NCBI GenBank assembly: GCA_032127875.1
Contig: JAQBHI010000093.1
Location: 9,879 to 73,878, forward strand
From: CADEEV01 sp032127875
GTDB lineage: Bacteria; Acidobacteriota; Vicinamibacteria; Fen-336
DNA: 64,000 bases
Direction of reading: 5' to 3'
Positions 1-8,550 of this stretch are shown here, one piece after another. A model generated the notes under the pieces. The model was not told where the DNA came from. It did not search any database and saw nothing but the letters and a program-made list of their open reading frames with translations. Position numbers and translations under genes: made by a program. Numbering within the stretch: the stretch's first letter is position 1; each line of letters opens with the position of its first letter.

Positions 1-1
1 G

Positions 2-1441
2 CTGGCGGCACGCATCATCGAGACCAACGACAAGGCGCGGGGCGAGGTGATGGTCGAGGTGAACATCCTCGAGGTCAACAGGAACAACCTGAAGCGCTAC
101 GGCATCGAGCTCTCGAACTATGAGGCGCGCTCTACCTTCGCGCCGACCGGGGTCGAGGGCGAGGTGGCCGGCGGCTTCACCAATCTGCGCGCCCACTTGC
201 TGTCGTCGATCAACCTCTCGGATTTCGTGGTGAGTCTGCCCTCGACGCTGTTCGCTCGCTTCCTGCAAAACGATTCCAGCGTCCGGATTCTGGCAACGCC
301 CAAGCTGCGCGCGGCCGAGGGCAAGAAGACCAGCCTGCGTGTCGGCACGGAAGTGCCGATACCGGTGACGACCTTCACGGCCAGCGCCCAGGGCGGCAAT
401 CAGACCTTCGTCCCGGCCACGTCTTTCCAGTACCGGAATGTAGGCGTGAACCTGGAGTTGACACCCAAGGTCAACGCCGCCGGCGAGATCCTCCTCGAGA
501 TGACCGTCGAGTTCTCTCAGATCGGCGACGACCGCAACGTCGGCAGCGAGGGCAACCCCCTGATCGTTCCTACCTTCCTCACGCGCAACGTGACGGGGGT
601 GCTGCGCGTCCGCGATGGCGAGACGAGCCTGATCGGTGGGCTGATCTCTGGCCGCGACGCCGAGACGTTGCGAGGAGCTGCGGGACTCAGCAGCATTCCG
701 CTGCTCGGCAAGCTCTTCACATCCAGACAACGGACGCTCGACGAGCTGGAGGTGTTGATCTCGCTGACGCCGCACCTGGTTCGTGCCCCGAAGCTCTCCG
801 AGGCGGATCTCGCGCCGCTCTTGATCGGCACCAAGGACTACACGCGGGTGAGGAGCGCACGCCCCTCGCTGTTCGCGGACGAGCCGGCCGCGGCGCCCGT
901 CGCTGAGCCCACGCCGATACCGGCGCCGCCAGCGCTGCCGCCGTCCGACGTTCCTCCCGAACCCGAGGCCGTGGCGGCGCCAGCTGGCCTCGGCGACGCA
1001 ACCCCCTCGAGCGGCGCAGCGCCGGCCACGCTCCAAAGCAGCGCCCGGGCCGTTTTCAGCCCGTCGGAGGCGCGCGTCAAGGTCGGCGAAAGCGTGGCGA
1101 TCTCAGTCGTCTTGATCGGCGGGCGCAACGTGACTGCGGCCGACGTGGGTCTGGCCTACGACGCGAGCCTGCTGGAGGCGATCGACGTGAGTCCGGGCAC
1201 GCTACTGACGCTCGACGGCCCCAGCGTCGGCGCCGAACGCAAGCTCGAGGCCGGTCACGTCCAGGCGCGCTTCACGCGTGACACGCCCGCGACGGGCTCG
1301 GGCGCCGTGGCGGTGATCCGCTTCAAGGCCCTGGCGCCCGGGACGGCCTCGCTCAATCTCACGAGCCTGGGCCTCACGACCTCGACGGGAGACGAAGCGG
1401 CGCCGGCGCAGGGCCCGGGCGCCGTGGTGGTGGAGCCATGA
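2..1441 (+). CDS. Secretin (GspD/PilQ-like) C-terminal part with cohesin-like tail, 5' end outside window
   Basis: The reading frame is open from the first bases, so the gene begins upstream of the window. Codons 1-240 of the visible part are a secretin core: the stretch VNILEVNRNNLKRYGIEL, a barrel segment with VPIPVTTF, and the end pattern RDGETSLIGGLISG followed by IPLLGKLF. It should form part of an outer-membrane channel of a type II secretion or type IV pilus machine. A proline/alanine-rich linker (about codons 275-350) leads to a last 120 residues that look like a cohesin or bacterial Ig-type beta domain (VFSPSEARVKVGESVAISV, then VGLAYDASLLEAIDV). This tail is unusual for a secretin. 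The stop overlaps an ATG (ATGA) of the downstream reading frame. A second secretin at 24.8-26.6 kb shares the core motifs but has a proline-rich end instead. Confidence 0.85.
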   Translation: MAARIIETNDKARGEVMVEVNILEVNRNNLKRYGIELSNYEARSTFAPTGVEGEVAGGFTNLRAHLLSSINLSDFVVSLPSTLFARFLQNDSSVRILATPKLRAAEGKKTSLRVGTEVPIPVTTFTASAQGGNQTFVPATSFQYRNVGVNLELTPKVNAAGEILLEMTVEFSQIGDDRNVGSEGNPLIVPTFLTRNVTGVLRVRDGETSLIGGLISGRDAETLRGAAGLSSIPLLGKLFTSRQRTLDELEVLISLTPHLVRAPKLSEADLAPLLIGTKDYTRVRSARPSLFADEPAAAPVAEPTPIPAPPALPPSDVPPEPEAVAAPAGLGDATPSSGAAPATLQSSARAVFSPSEARVKVGESVAISVVLIGGRNVTAADVGLAYDASLLEAIDVSPGTLLTLDGPSVGAERKLEAGHVQARFTRDTPATGSGAVAVIRFKALAPGTASLNLTSLGLTTSTGDEAAPAQGPGAVVVEP

Positions 1442-1455
1442 AGGGGAGGAACGCC

Positions 1456-2133
1456 ATGACGGGAAAGACGCTCGTCGCGTTGCTGGCGCTTGCCAGCGTA
1501 ACCTGCAATCAGGCGATCCTGACCTCACCAGCGGGCTCCACGATGACGATGGTCGCGAACCCGACCTTCATCGCGGCGAACGGCGAAGTGTCCGTGATCT
1601 CGGCCATCGTGATCGAGCCGACCGGCCAGCCGGTGCCCGACGGTACGGTGATCCAGTTCTTCACGACCCTCGGCCGCATCGATCCACAGGGCAAGACCAA
1701 CGATGGTGTCGCACGCGTGAACCTGCAGTCGGATACGAACTCGGGCCCCGCGGAGTTGACCGCGATCTCCGGCGCCAATACGGCCACCGCCAGTGTGACG
1801 ATCGGCAGTGGCCGGCCCGTTCTCGTCATCGTGAGCGCCGATCCGTCGCGCATCAAGACCACGACGCCACAGCGCCGGAGCCGGATCACGGCCAACGTCC
1901 GGGACGGCGATGGCAACGCGATCCGCAACGTACCGGTGTTCTTCTCGATCGAGGGCTCTCCGGCGACCGAGTCTCTCGCCAGCGGCGGGCAGCCGGTCTT
2001 CACCGATAGCAACGGCCAGGCGTCGGACTTCCTGCAGACGAGCTATTCGAAGAAGGAGGTTCCCAAGACGGTGACGGTCACCGCCACTACTGCCAACGAC
2101 ATTTCGGCCAGCACACAGGTGACGATCAACTAA
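1456..2133 (+). CDS. Exported protein with bacterial Ig-like (Big-1/invasin type) domains
   Basis: The product is about 225 residues. A hydrophobic leader (MTGKTLVALLALASVTC) ends at a Cys that could be lipidated, but the box is not a classical lipobox. Two Ig-like modules follow: one with GQPVPDGTVIQFFTTLG, the other beginning near IVSADPSRI and including NVPVFFSIEGSP. This is the sequence style of Big-1/invasin repeats. The start at 1456 is chosen over 1438 because AGGGGAGG lies 6 bases upstream of it; the ATG at 1438 overlaps the secretin stop. Its place inside a secretin-transglycosylase-pseudopilin operon suggests an envelope role beside that machine, but no specific function can be read. 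Confidence 0.75.
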   Translation: MTGKTLVALLALASVTCNQAILTSPAGSTMTMVANPTFIAANGEVSVISAIVIEPTGQPVPDGTVIQFFTTLGRIDPQGKTNDGVARVNLQSDTNSGPAELTAISGANTATASVTIGSGRPVLVIVSADPSRIKTTTPQRRSRITANVRDGDGNAIRNVPVFFSIEGSPATESLASGGQPVFTDSNGQASDFLQTSYSKKEVPKTVTVTATTANDISASTQVTIN

Positions 2134-2744
2134 TGCGGAAGGCCGTGCTCGCCGCCGTGCTGCTCAGCGGAGCGCCTGCCGCGCGTGCGGAGATAGCGCT
2201 GCTAGCGAACGGCAAGGCGCTCAAGGTCGACAGCGTGCGAAGCGAGGGCGGCGAACGCCGCCTGGCGTTGCGCGGCGGCGGAGAGGTCAGCGTGCCCGCA
2301 GAGTTTCTCGTGGGCATCGTGCCCGACGAGGTCCTGGACGAGATCGCTCCCGGCGCGTCGCCGGCTGATCTGCGGGCGCTGACGCGGGCTGCTGCCCTGC
2401 GTCATGGTCTCGATCCGGCCCTGGTCCTCGCGGTCGTTGCCGTGGAGTCCGCTTTCGAGCCAGCGGCGCTCTCGCCGAAGGGGGCGCAGGGTCTGATGCA
2501 GCTCATGCCAGGGACAGCCAGTGCCCTGGGCGTCAGCGAGCCGTTCGACCCTGCCCAGAACCTGGATGGCGGCACGCGCCACCTCGGCGCGCTCGTCGCC
2601 CGCTACTCTGGAGACCTGACCAAGGCGCTCGCGGCCTACAACGCGGGCGAGGCGGCCGTGGCACGGCACCGTGGCGTGCCGCCGTATCGCGAGACGCGCG
2701 ACTACGTGAGGCACGTCCTTCAGCGCTACGAAAAGGGGCCGTGA
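2133..2744 (+). CDS. Lytic transglycosylase, SLT domain
   Basis: 203 residues with a cleavable signal peptide (ends near APAARA). After a spacer of about 60 residues comes an SLT/goose-lysozyme-like domain (about 85-190). It has the catalytic Glu in AVESAFEP (E105), the motif KGAQGLMQLMPGTA, and the later AYNAGEAAV and YRETRDYV segments typical of the family. It should cleave peptidoglycan glycan strands in the periplasm. Such enzymes often accompany secretion or pilus machines to open the wall locally. The ATG overlaps the preceding TAA by one base, and its own stop overlaps the next gene's GTG, so translational coupling in one operon is likely. Confidence 0.9.
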   Translation: MRKAVLAAVLLSGAPAARAEIALLANGKALKVDSVRSEGGERRLALRGGGEVSVPAEFLVGIVPDEVLDEIAPGASPADLRALTRAAALRHGLDPALVLAVVAVESAFEPAALSPKGAQGLMQLMPGTASALGVSEPFDPAQNLDGGTRHLGALVARYSGDLTKALAAYNAGEAAVARHRGVPPYRETRDYVRHVLQRYEKGP

Positions 2745-3337
2745 GCCGACGGCGCCAGGAAGGCTATGCGCTGGTTGCGCTGATCGCAGCCGTCGCAGTG
2801 ATGCTCATCGGCCTCGGCGCGGCGGCCCCGACCTGGCGTTACGTGATGCAGAACGACCGCGAGGAGGAGCTGATCTTCCGTGGCACACAGATCGCCGATG
2901 CCGTGGCGCGCTTCCAGAAGAAGAACCTGAACGCGCCGCCCACGAGCCTCGAGGTGCTCGTCAAGGGCAAGTTCCTGCGCCGCGAGTGGAAAGACCCGAT
3001 GGCGAAGGACGGTAAGTGGCGCTTCATCCGGCGGGGGGAAGGTATCGCGCCGATCGCGCCCCGCAGCAAAACGCCGACCACGACGCGCCCGCCCGGGCCC
3101 GGCGTCTCGGCTGGGCCCACGCTCGGCGGCTTCATCGGCGTCGCCAGTTTCAGCACCGGCAGGAGCCTGAGGCTCTTCAACGGCCGGCAGCGCTACAGCG
3201 AGTGGATCTTCGCGGTTGGCCAGCCGCGCGTCGTGGGCAAGCAGGCTGCCGCCCCGGTAATCCGACCCGCGCCGGCGGCGACGCCGGATACCGGCGGCTT
3301 CCCGCCGCCGCCGGGCGCAACGACGAGCCTGCCCTAG
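2741..3337 (+). CDS. Type II secretion/type IV pilus pseudopilin-like protein
   Basis: 198 residues from a GTG start that overlaps the preceding stop. The N-terminus has a positive stretch, a Gly-Tyr junction (RRRQEG/YALVALI) and one long hydrophobic helix, as in class III prepilin leaders. However, the +5 Glu found in most pseudopilins is replaced by Ala. The region EEELIFRGTQIADAVARFQ and the YTDPW-like segment PPTSLEVLVKGKFLRREW-KDPM resemble GspG-type minor pseudopilins. The last 40 residues are Pro/Ala-rich and of low complexity. It is probably a structural or accessory subunit of the machine to which the upstream secretin belongs. Prepilin processing is inferred only. Confidence 0.65.
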   Translation: MSRRRQEGYALVALIAAVAVMLIGLGAAAPTWRYVMQNDREEELIFRGTQIADAVARFQKKNLNAPPTSLEVLVKGKFLRREWKDPMAKDGKWRFIRRGEGIAPIAPRSKTPTTTRPPGPGVSAGPTLGGFIGVASFSTGRSLRLFNGRQRYSEWIFAVGQPRVVGKQAAAPVIRPAPAATPDTGGFPPPPGATTSLP

Positions 3338-3340
3338 AGA

Positions 3341-4015
3341 CTACTGCACCTCGGCATCCTCGCCGGACTCGTCCACGGGCTCGATCGGCGGCGCGGCGAT
3401 CACGCTGGGCGGTGCGGGCGCCTGGGGCGCGAAGGGCGACACGGGGTAGCTGGCGGGAGCGTTGCCGGCCGGTAGCATGCGTGAGGGGGGGGAGTCTGGC
3501 TGATTCACGCCCGGTTGCAGACCTCGGGGTCGACCGCCGACCATCGGCCGAGGCGGCTGGGAAGGCCCGACCGCCGGCAGGTCCTCCTCCTCGTCGACCG
3601 GGTCTTCTTCGCCATCCGGGACGGCGGGAGCCGAGCGTGCCGTCGCCGAGCTCGTGGCAGGCGCGGGAGCCGCAGCCTGAGCGGCGCCGGCGGCCGGAGC
3701 AGCGCCGGCGATGACGAGGTGCTCCACGCGTGTGCCCGTCACGTCCATGCGCGCGAGGTAGTTGAGGCCGAGACCTTCGAGCACCGAGAGCACGGCTTCG
3801 GCCGGGGTCCGGTTCGCGAGGCTCGCGTTCACCAGGCTTTGCGGTGGCGCGCCCTCGTAGACGACGCTCATCCCGAGTTGTCGCGAGAGCTGGTCGAGAA
3901 CTTCTGACAGGGGCGCCGCCTCGGCCCGCACGCTCACGCGGGTGCCGTCCTGTTTCACTTCGACCGAAGCCAGGGCAAACTCAGGCGCGTAGAGCGCCAG
4001 CAGCGCGAGCAGCAT
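3341..4015 (-). CDS. Exported STN (secretin/TonB short N-terminal) domain protein
   Basis: 224 residues if started at the ATG at 4013-4015, which begins a clean signal peptide (MLLALLALYAPEFALA). Residues about 25-105 fit an STN/secretin-N fold: ALSEVLDQL-like helix, LGMSVVYEGA, LANRTPAEAVLSVLEGLGL. The rest is a Pro/Ala- and acid-rich tail without recognisable domain. It is convergent with the pseudopilin gene (3 bases apart). The STN fold is otherwise found at the periplasmic end of secretins, so it may be a separate accessory of the secretin system; this is inference. A longer frame upstream of 4015 belongs to an antiporter remnant and should not be included. Confidence 0.6.
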   Translation of the reverse strand: MLLALLALYAPEFALASVEVKQDGTRVSVRAEAAPLSEVLDQLSRQLGMSVVYEGAPPQSLVNASLANRTPAEAVLSVLEGLGLNYLARMDVTGTRVEHLVIAGAAPAAGAAQAAAPAPATSSATARSAPAVPDGEEDPVDEEEDLPAVGPSQPPRPMVGGRPRGLQPGVNQPDSPPSRMLPAGNAPASYPVSPFAPQAPAPPSVIAAPPIEPVDESGEDAEVQ

Positions 4016-4100
4016 CACCCGACCCACGTCTCCATTGAAGCACACAAACCCGTGCTGGTGTAAGGGTTCTCGGACGCGCCGGCCAGGCGTCGGGAAGCCC

Positions 4101-4248
4101 AAGGCTTCTCCCATCAGGCCGGCGAGGGGCAGCATGGCGAGACAGGACACCCCGAAGACCCAGGTGGCGCCGGCGTGGGTGAGCCCGAGATGAGGCTCAC
4201 GGGCACGAGCACGAGAAGCAAGCGGAGCAGGTTCTTTCCGGTGATCAT
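4101..4248 (-). pseudogene. Remnant of a Ca2+/H+ antiporter (CAX/ChaA type) N-terminus
   Basis: Starting from the ATG at 4246-4248 the minus strand reads MITGKNLLRLLLVLVPVSL, then in a frame shifted near 4185 it reads THAGATWVFGVSCLAML followed by PLAGLMGEA. This order (VP..., then a short loop, then SCLA..PLAGL.GEA) matches the first membrane helices of CAX-type calcium/proton exchangers. After about 4101 the similarity stops and the sequence runs into the STN gene's upstream region, so most of the gene is missing. One frame change plus loss of the 3' part make it a pseudogene. It lies 10 bases downstream of the M23 gene and probably once formed a pair with it. Confidence 0.5.
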
Positions 4249-4258
4249 GCGGGCTGCC

Positions 4259-5509
4259 TCAGCGCCGATCGTGCCTTGCCGGGGTAGCCGCGGGCAGTGC
4301 CGCGGCCTGCTGGGACGGGGCTTCGGGAAGGGGGCGGTCCAGCAGCGTGAGGGCTTCGGCGCGCGCCACTTCGAAGGCCGAACGTTCCTCGTCGTCGATC
4401 GGCTCGGCCGGCGCCGACCGCACCCGGAACGGGTTCACGAACGCCCCGTTCTGGAGCATGCGGTAGTCGAGGTGAGGCCCGGTGGCGAGACCCGTCTGGC
4501 CCACGGCGCCGATGCGTATGCCCTGGCTGACGCGCTGGCCCTTGCGAACCGCGATCCGCGAGAGATGGCCGTAGAGGGTCTCGAAACCGTTCGCATGGCG
4601 CAGCCGAACCGTGTTTCCGAAGCCGCCATCTCGGCCTGTGAACGTCACGATTCCGTCAGCCGAGGCGTTCACCGCTGTTCCCGTGGGAGCGGCAAAGTCG
4701 ATCCCCAGGTGCGGGCGCACCGTGCGCAGCACCGGGTGAAGCCGGGCCCGCGTGAAGCCGGAGCTGATCCGCGTGAAGCGCAGCGGCGAGCGGAGGAAGG
4801 CCTTGCGCAGCGGCGTGCCGTCGGGGGCGTAGTAGCCCGCCCCGCGCTGGCCCTCGAAACGCACGGCGCGCAGCGTCCGCTCGCCGCGCACGAACTGGGC
4901 GGAGCGGATCTTGCCGTACTTCACGAAGCGGCCGTCGAGAAAGAGCTTGTCGACCGCCACTCGAAACGAGTCGCCCCGCTGGATCTCGGTGTTGAAGTCC
5001 ACGTCCCAGGCGAAGATGTCGGCCAGGTCGAGGGCGAGTTGGTCCTGCTCGCCGGTATCGGTGACGGCGGCGAAAAGGCTCGAGGTGATGGCGCCCGCGG
5101 CCGTCTCGACGCGCGTCTCGTAGGTCCGCGTCAGCACCTGCGCCGCCAGCGCCTGACCCTCCCGCGTCACTCGCAGCGTGCGCAGCTCGTCGATGCCGTA
5201 GGTGAAGGTGCGCAGCAGGCCGTCCGGAGCAATGGCCAGGCCGAACGGGTGGCCCACCGAGAGCCGTGCTAGATCGTAGACAGGCCGCGCGGCCTCGACC
5301 AGATTATGCACGCCGGCGCGCGTCAGCGTGCCGTCGAGGGCGCGGGCGAGGGTCTCGTTCCGCGCGATCGTGCCGCTCAGGATGCGGAGAGGTTCCGGCG
5401 TCGCTGCGGCCGCTACCGAATCCGACACGCGCCCGTCCACCCAGTCCGGAAAGTTGGTGGGGAGCAGGAGCAGGAACACTACCCCGAGGGCGCAGCCGAG
5501 TTGCTTCAA
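4259..5509 (-). CDS. M23-family murein endopeptidase (MepM/LytM type)
   Basis: 416 residues: an N-terminal hydrophobic anchor or signal, a CsgG-free spacer with the LysM-like/OapA-like region seen in MepM proteins (about 40-230), and a C-terminal LytM domain (about 250-360). Zinc and catalytic residues are H267 and D271 (HLGIDFAAPTGT), H315 (YGHL) and H346. The residue normally written as the second His of HxH is Asp (GPHLDYR, D348). It should cut cross-links in periplasmic peptidoglycan. The start is TTG; no ATG is available nearby and no good Shine-Dalgarno is visible, but a -10/-35 pair ends 12 bases upstream, so a very short leader is likely. Confidence 0.85.
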   Translation of the reverse strand: MKQLGCALGVVFLLLLPTNFPDWVDGRVSDSVAAAATPEPLRILSGTIARNETLARALDGTLTRAGVHNLVEAARPVYDLARLSVGHPFGLAIAPDGLLRTFTYGIDELRTLRVTREGQALAAQVLTRTYETRVETAAGAITSSLFAAVTDTGEQDQLALDLADIFAWDVDFNTEIQRGDSFRVAVDKLFLDGRFVKYGKIRSAQFVRGERTLRAVRFEGQRGAGYYAPDGTPLRKAFLRSPLRFTRISSGFTRARLHPVLRTVRPHLGIDFAAPTGTAVNASADGIVTFTGRDGGFGNTVRLRHANGFETLYGHLSRIAVRKGQRVSQGIRIGAVGQTGLATGPHLDYRMLQNGAFVNPFRVRSAPAEPIDDEERSAFEVARAEALTLLDRPLPEAPSQQAAALPAATPARHDRR

Positions 5510-5521
5510 GATCAGTGACTT

Positions 5522-5549
5522 AGTATACGGACGCTGGCCGCAAGGTCAA
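5522..5549 (-). promoter_or_regulatory. Sigma-70-like promoter of the M23 gene
   Basis: On the minus strand TTGACC (5544-5549) is followed after 16 bases by TATACT (5522-5527). This is close to the TTGACA/TATAAT consensus. The predicted transcript would begin roughly six bases before the TTG start at 5509. Confidence 0.5.
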
Positions 5550-5566
5550 GCGTTTGCTGGCGTTTA

Positions 5567-7372
5567 TCAGAATTTGTCGAGGTGTGCCGCCTCGGAATCG
5601 CCCATTTCCACAGAGCCTCCCGGGAAGTACTCGCGCCAACGGTCGCTGACCCTGCGCGCCACGTCCTCGCGGCACGTGAGTTCCGCCGGGAAGCCTGGCT
5701 TGAGGCGGGCGTCGATCAGGATCGGCCCCTCAAAAGCGATGTGGTTGCGCACGATGGCGCGGCCCGCGGCGTGGATATCAGCCGCCGGCTCGAAGCGCGT
5801 GAAGGTCGTCCAGAGGAAGTTCATCGGGCTCTTCGCGGCGCGCGCGGGCTCGTCGGTCAGAACGAGCAGTGGCCAGCCGGCGAAGACCGGCTGGGCGGCG
5901 AGGCGCGCCGCGGCCCGCGGTTCGTCCCCGAAGCGTGGCCCGCCGATCACGAGACAGCCGCCGCAGAACACGCGAACGTCGCTGACGCCCGGCGGTGGCG
6001 CCCCGTGGAATTCGCGGGGCAACTCGCGCACGGGATCCCCGAGGCCCAGCCACACACCCTTCGAGCCCTCGTTGACCTTTGCCCCCGTGTAGTCGAGCGT
6101 GTCCATCGAGGTGTTCGAGAGCACGTAGAGGTCGGTGTCCGGACGGGTACGGGCGAGGATGTGCTCGAGTGTCCCCCGAAAGTCCTTGAGGTCCACGGGC
6201 CGATCCGTCACGAGCAGGAATTTCGTGAGCGAGAGCTGGCCCTCGCCCAGAATGCGGAAAGCACTCGCCAGCGCCTCGCGGCGATAGCGCTCGCGGACGA
6301 CTGCGGCCGCCAGCGAGTGGTAGCCCGTTTCGCCGTAGGACCACAACTGGCGCACGCCGGGCATCACGAGCGGGAACAGCGGTGAGAGAAGCTCCTGCAG
6401 CAGGTCGCCGATGTAGAAGTCCTCCTGCCGCGGCTTGCCCACCACCGTCGCCGGGTAGATCGCGCCCTTGCGATGGCAGAGATGTTCGATCTCGAAGACG
6501 GGGTAGTCGTGCCGCAGCGAGTAGTAGCCGTAGTGATCGCCAAACGGGCCCTCGGGCCGGCGCAGCTTCGGCGGCACGTGGCCGACGAGTGCGAATTCCG
6601 CGTTCGCCACGAGCGGGTGCGGCCCGGGCCCCGCGCACTGCCGCAGGCGTTCGCCGGCGATCAGCGAGGCGAGCAGCAGCTCCGGCAGGTTCTCGGGTAG
6701 CGGCGCGATCGCCGCGAGCATCAAGGCGGGCGGTCCGCCGAGGAAAACGGTGACGGGCAACGGCTCGTTGCGGCTCTCGGCCGCGGCGTGATGAAAGCCG
6801 CCGCCCTTGCCGATCTGCCAGTGCATGCCGGTGGTGTGCGGGCCGTGCACCTGGAGCCGGTACAGGCCGAGGTTGGGCGCCCCGCGTCGTTCGGGTGGCT
6901 GGGTGTAGACGAGCGGCAGCGTCAGGAAGGGGCCGCCGTCCTCCGGCCAGCAGGTGAGCACCGGCAGGCGCTCGAGCCGCACGTCGCGGGTGACGATCTC
7001 GGCGACGGGCCCGGAGCGGCGTTGCGAGAGACCGATCCGGAGCAGGTCCCCAGCCACGTCGCGAGCCTGCCAGAGTTTCGACGCAGTGGGGGGCAGCAGC
7101 GTCTCGGCCAGTTCCACGAGGCGCCGAATCAGTCGCGCCGGCCGTTCACCGAAGGCGAGCTCGGCGCGCCTCGCGGTGCCGAAGAGGTTCGTGGCGAGTG
7201 GGAAGTCGGCGCCCTCGACGCTCGTGAACAAGAGCGCGGGGCCGCCCGCGGCGATCACGCGGCGGTGGATCTCGGCTGCCTCGAGCCGGGCGTCGACGCG
7301 CGCGTCCACCTGCGCGAGTTCGCCATCGCGCTTGAGCCGGTCCAGGAAGCCGCGGAGATCGGGAAAGCTCAT
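5567..7372 (-). CDS. UbiD-family decarboxylase, probable menaquinone (futalosine) pathway enzyme
   Basis: 601 residues from the ATG at 7372 (a second in-frame ATG lies at 7390; neither has a clear Shine-Dalgarno). UbiD hallmarks are LYRLQVHGPHTTGMHWQ, EGPFGDHYGYYS and a C-terminal D-R-L-K-P-like segment. Members use prenylated FMN to decarboxylate aromatic acids. A UbiD homologue (MqnL in proposals for the futalosine route) is thought to remove the carboxylate of the prenylated 6-naphthoate. The divergent neighbour at 7444 is mqnE, which supports that assignment over a role in ubiquinone synthesis. A UbiX-type prenyl-FMN maker is not in the window. Confidence 0.8.
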   Translation of the reverse strand: MSFPDLRGFLDRLKRDGELAQVDARVDARLEAAEIHRRVIAAGGPALLFTSVEGADFPLATNLFGTARRAELAFGERPARLIRRLVELAETLLPPTASKLWQARDVAGDLLRIGLSQRRSGPVAEIVTRDVRLERLPVLTCWPEDGGPFLTLPLVYTQPPERRGAPNLGLYRLQVHGPHTTGMHWQIGKGGGFHHAAAESRNEPLPVTVFLGGPPALMLAAIAPLPENLPELLLASLIAGERLRQCAGPGPHPLVANAEFALVGHVPPKLRRPEGPFGDHYGYYSLRHDYPVFEIEHLCHRKGAIYPATVVGKPRQEDFYIGDLLQELLSPLFPLVMPGVRQLWSYGETGYHSLAAAVVRERYRREALASAFRILGEGQLSLTKFLLVTDRPVDLKDFRGTLEHILARTRPDTDLYVLSNTSMDTLDYTGAKVNEGSKGVWLGLGDPVRELPREFHGAPPPGVSDVRVFCGGCLVIGGPRFGDEPRAAARLAAQPVFAGWPLLVLTDEPARAAKSPMNFLWTTFTRFEPAADIHAAGRAIVRNHIAFEGPILIDARLKPGFPAELTCREDVARRVSDRWREYFPGGSVEMGDSEAAHLDKF

Positions 7373-7443
7373 GCGCTCAGCAGGCCGCATTGTAGTGCGG
7401 TTTGCCCGTGGCGCTTTGCGGATGGTACGCTCGCCTTCGGAGC

Positions 7444-8550
7444 ATGACTACAGCACTCGTGGAAGCACGGCTGACGGACCGAACCCTGGAGCCGATCCGG
7501 GAGAAAATGTTGAGCGGCAGGCGCTTGTCCTTCGAGGACGGCGTGGCTCTCTACAGGAGTCACGACCTACTCGGGCTGGGGCAACTTGCCAACCATGCGC
7601 GCGAGAAGCGCCACGGCGACGTGGCCTACTTCGTGTGGAACACCCACATCAACCACACCAACGTGTGCGTCGCGACGTGCGACTTCTGCGCCTTCGCGGC
7701 CAAGAAGAACGAGCCGCGCGCTTACACGATGAAGCTCGAGGAGATCTTCGCGAACGTCGGCAAGCTCCCCAAGACGGTGCGCGAGGTCCACATCGTCGGT
7801 GGCCTCCACCCCGACCTGCCATGGGCCTACTTCGTCGACATGCTGAAGGGCATCAAGCGGGTGAGGCCTGACATCCACGTGAAGGCCTTCACGGCGGTGG
7901 AGATGTTCTTCTTCCACAAGCTGTATCGCAAGAGCGTCGCGGAGGTTCTGGGCGAGCTGAAGCAGGCCGGCCTGGATTCGATGCCCGGCGGCGGCGCAGA
8001 GATCTTCGCTTCGGAGACTCGCGACAAGATCATCCAGGGCAAGGCCGACGCGAAGCAGTGGCTCGACGTGATGCGCGAGGCGCACAAGCAGGGCATCCCG
8101 ACCAACGCCACGATGCTGTACGGTCACATCGAAACGGTCGAGGACCGCGTCGACCACCTGATCCGCCTGCGCGAGCTGCAGGACGAGACCGGCGGCTTCA
8201 TGACCTACATTCCGCTCGCCTTCCAGCCCTGGGAGGCGCCGGCGATGAAGCTCCCGGAGACCACCGGCTTCGAGGACCTGAAGGCGATCGCCCTGGGCCG
8301 TCTGATGCTCGACAATTTCCCGCACATCAAGTCGTACTGGATCATGATCGGCCCGCGCCTCGCCCAGGTCGGCCTCTCGTTCGGCGCCGACGATATCGAC
8401 GGCACCGTCACCGAGGAGAAGATTGCGCACGACGCGGGCGCCCCCACGGCCCAGTCGATGACCGTCCACGAGTTGTGCCGCCTGGTGCGCGAGGCCGGCC
8501 GCCGGCCTGTCGAGCGCGACACCGTCTTCAACGTCGTCAAGGAGTGGTGA
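7444..8550 (+). CDS. mqnE: Aminofutalosine synthase (radical SAM)
   Basis: 368 residues. The radical-SAM cluster motif is CVATCDFC (C75, C79, C82), followed by VGGLHPDLPW and LDSMPGGGAEIF, which are typical of the MqnE/MqnC pair. It joins 3-(1-carboxyvinyloxy)benzoate to the adenosyl group of SAM to give 6-amino-6-deoxyfutalosine, the committed step of the futalosine route. The ATG at 7444 is chosen because GGAG lies just upstream; a longer frame from 7402 has no such site. It is divergent from the UbiD-like gene and its stop overlaps the GTG of mqnA (GTGA). Confidence 0.93.
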   Translation: MTTALVEARLTDRTLEPIREKMLSGRRLSFEDGVALYRSHDLLGLGQLANHAREKRHGDVAYFVWNTHINHTNVCVATCDFCAFAAKKNEPRAYTMKLEEIFANVGKLPKTVREVHIVGGLHPDLPWAYFVDMLKGIKRVRPDIHVKAFTAVEMFFFHKLYRKSVAEVLGELKQAGLDSMPGGGAEIFASETRDKIIQGKADAKQWLDVMREAHKQGIPTNATMLYGHIETVEDRVDHLIRLRELQDETGGFMTYIPLAFQPWEAPAMKLPETTGFEDLKAIALGRLMLDNFPHIKSYWIMIGPRLAQVGLSFGADDIDGTVTEEKIAHDAGAPTAQSMTVHELCRLVREAGRRPVERDTVFNVVKEW

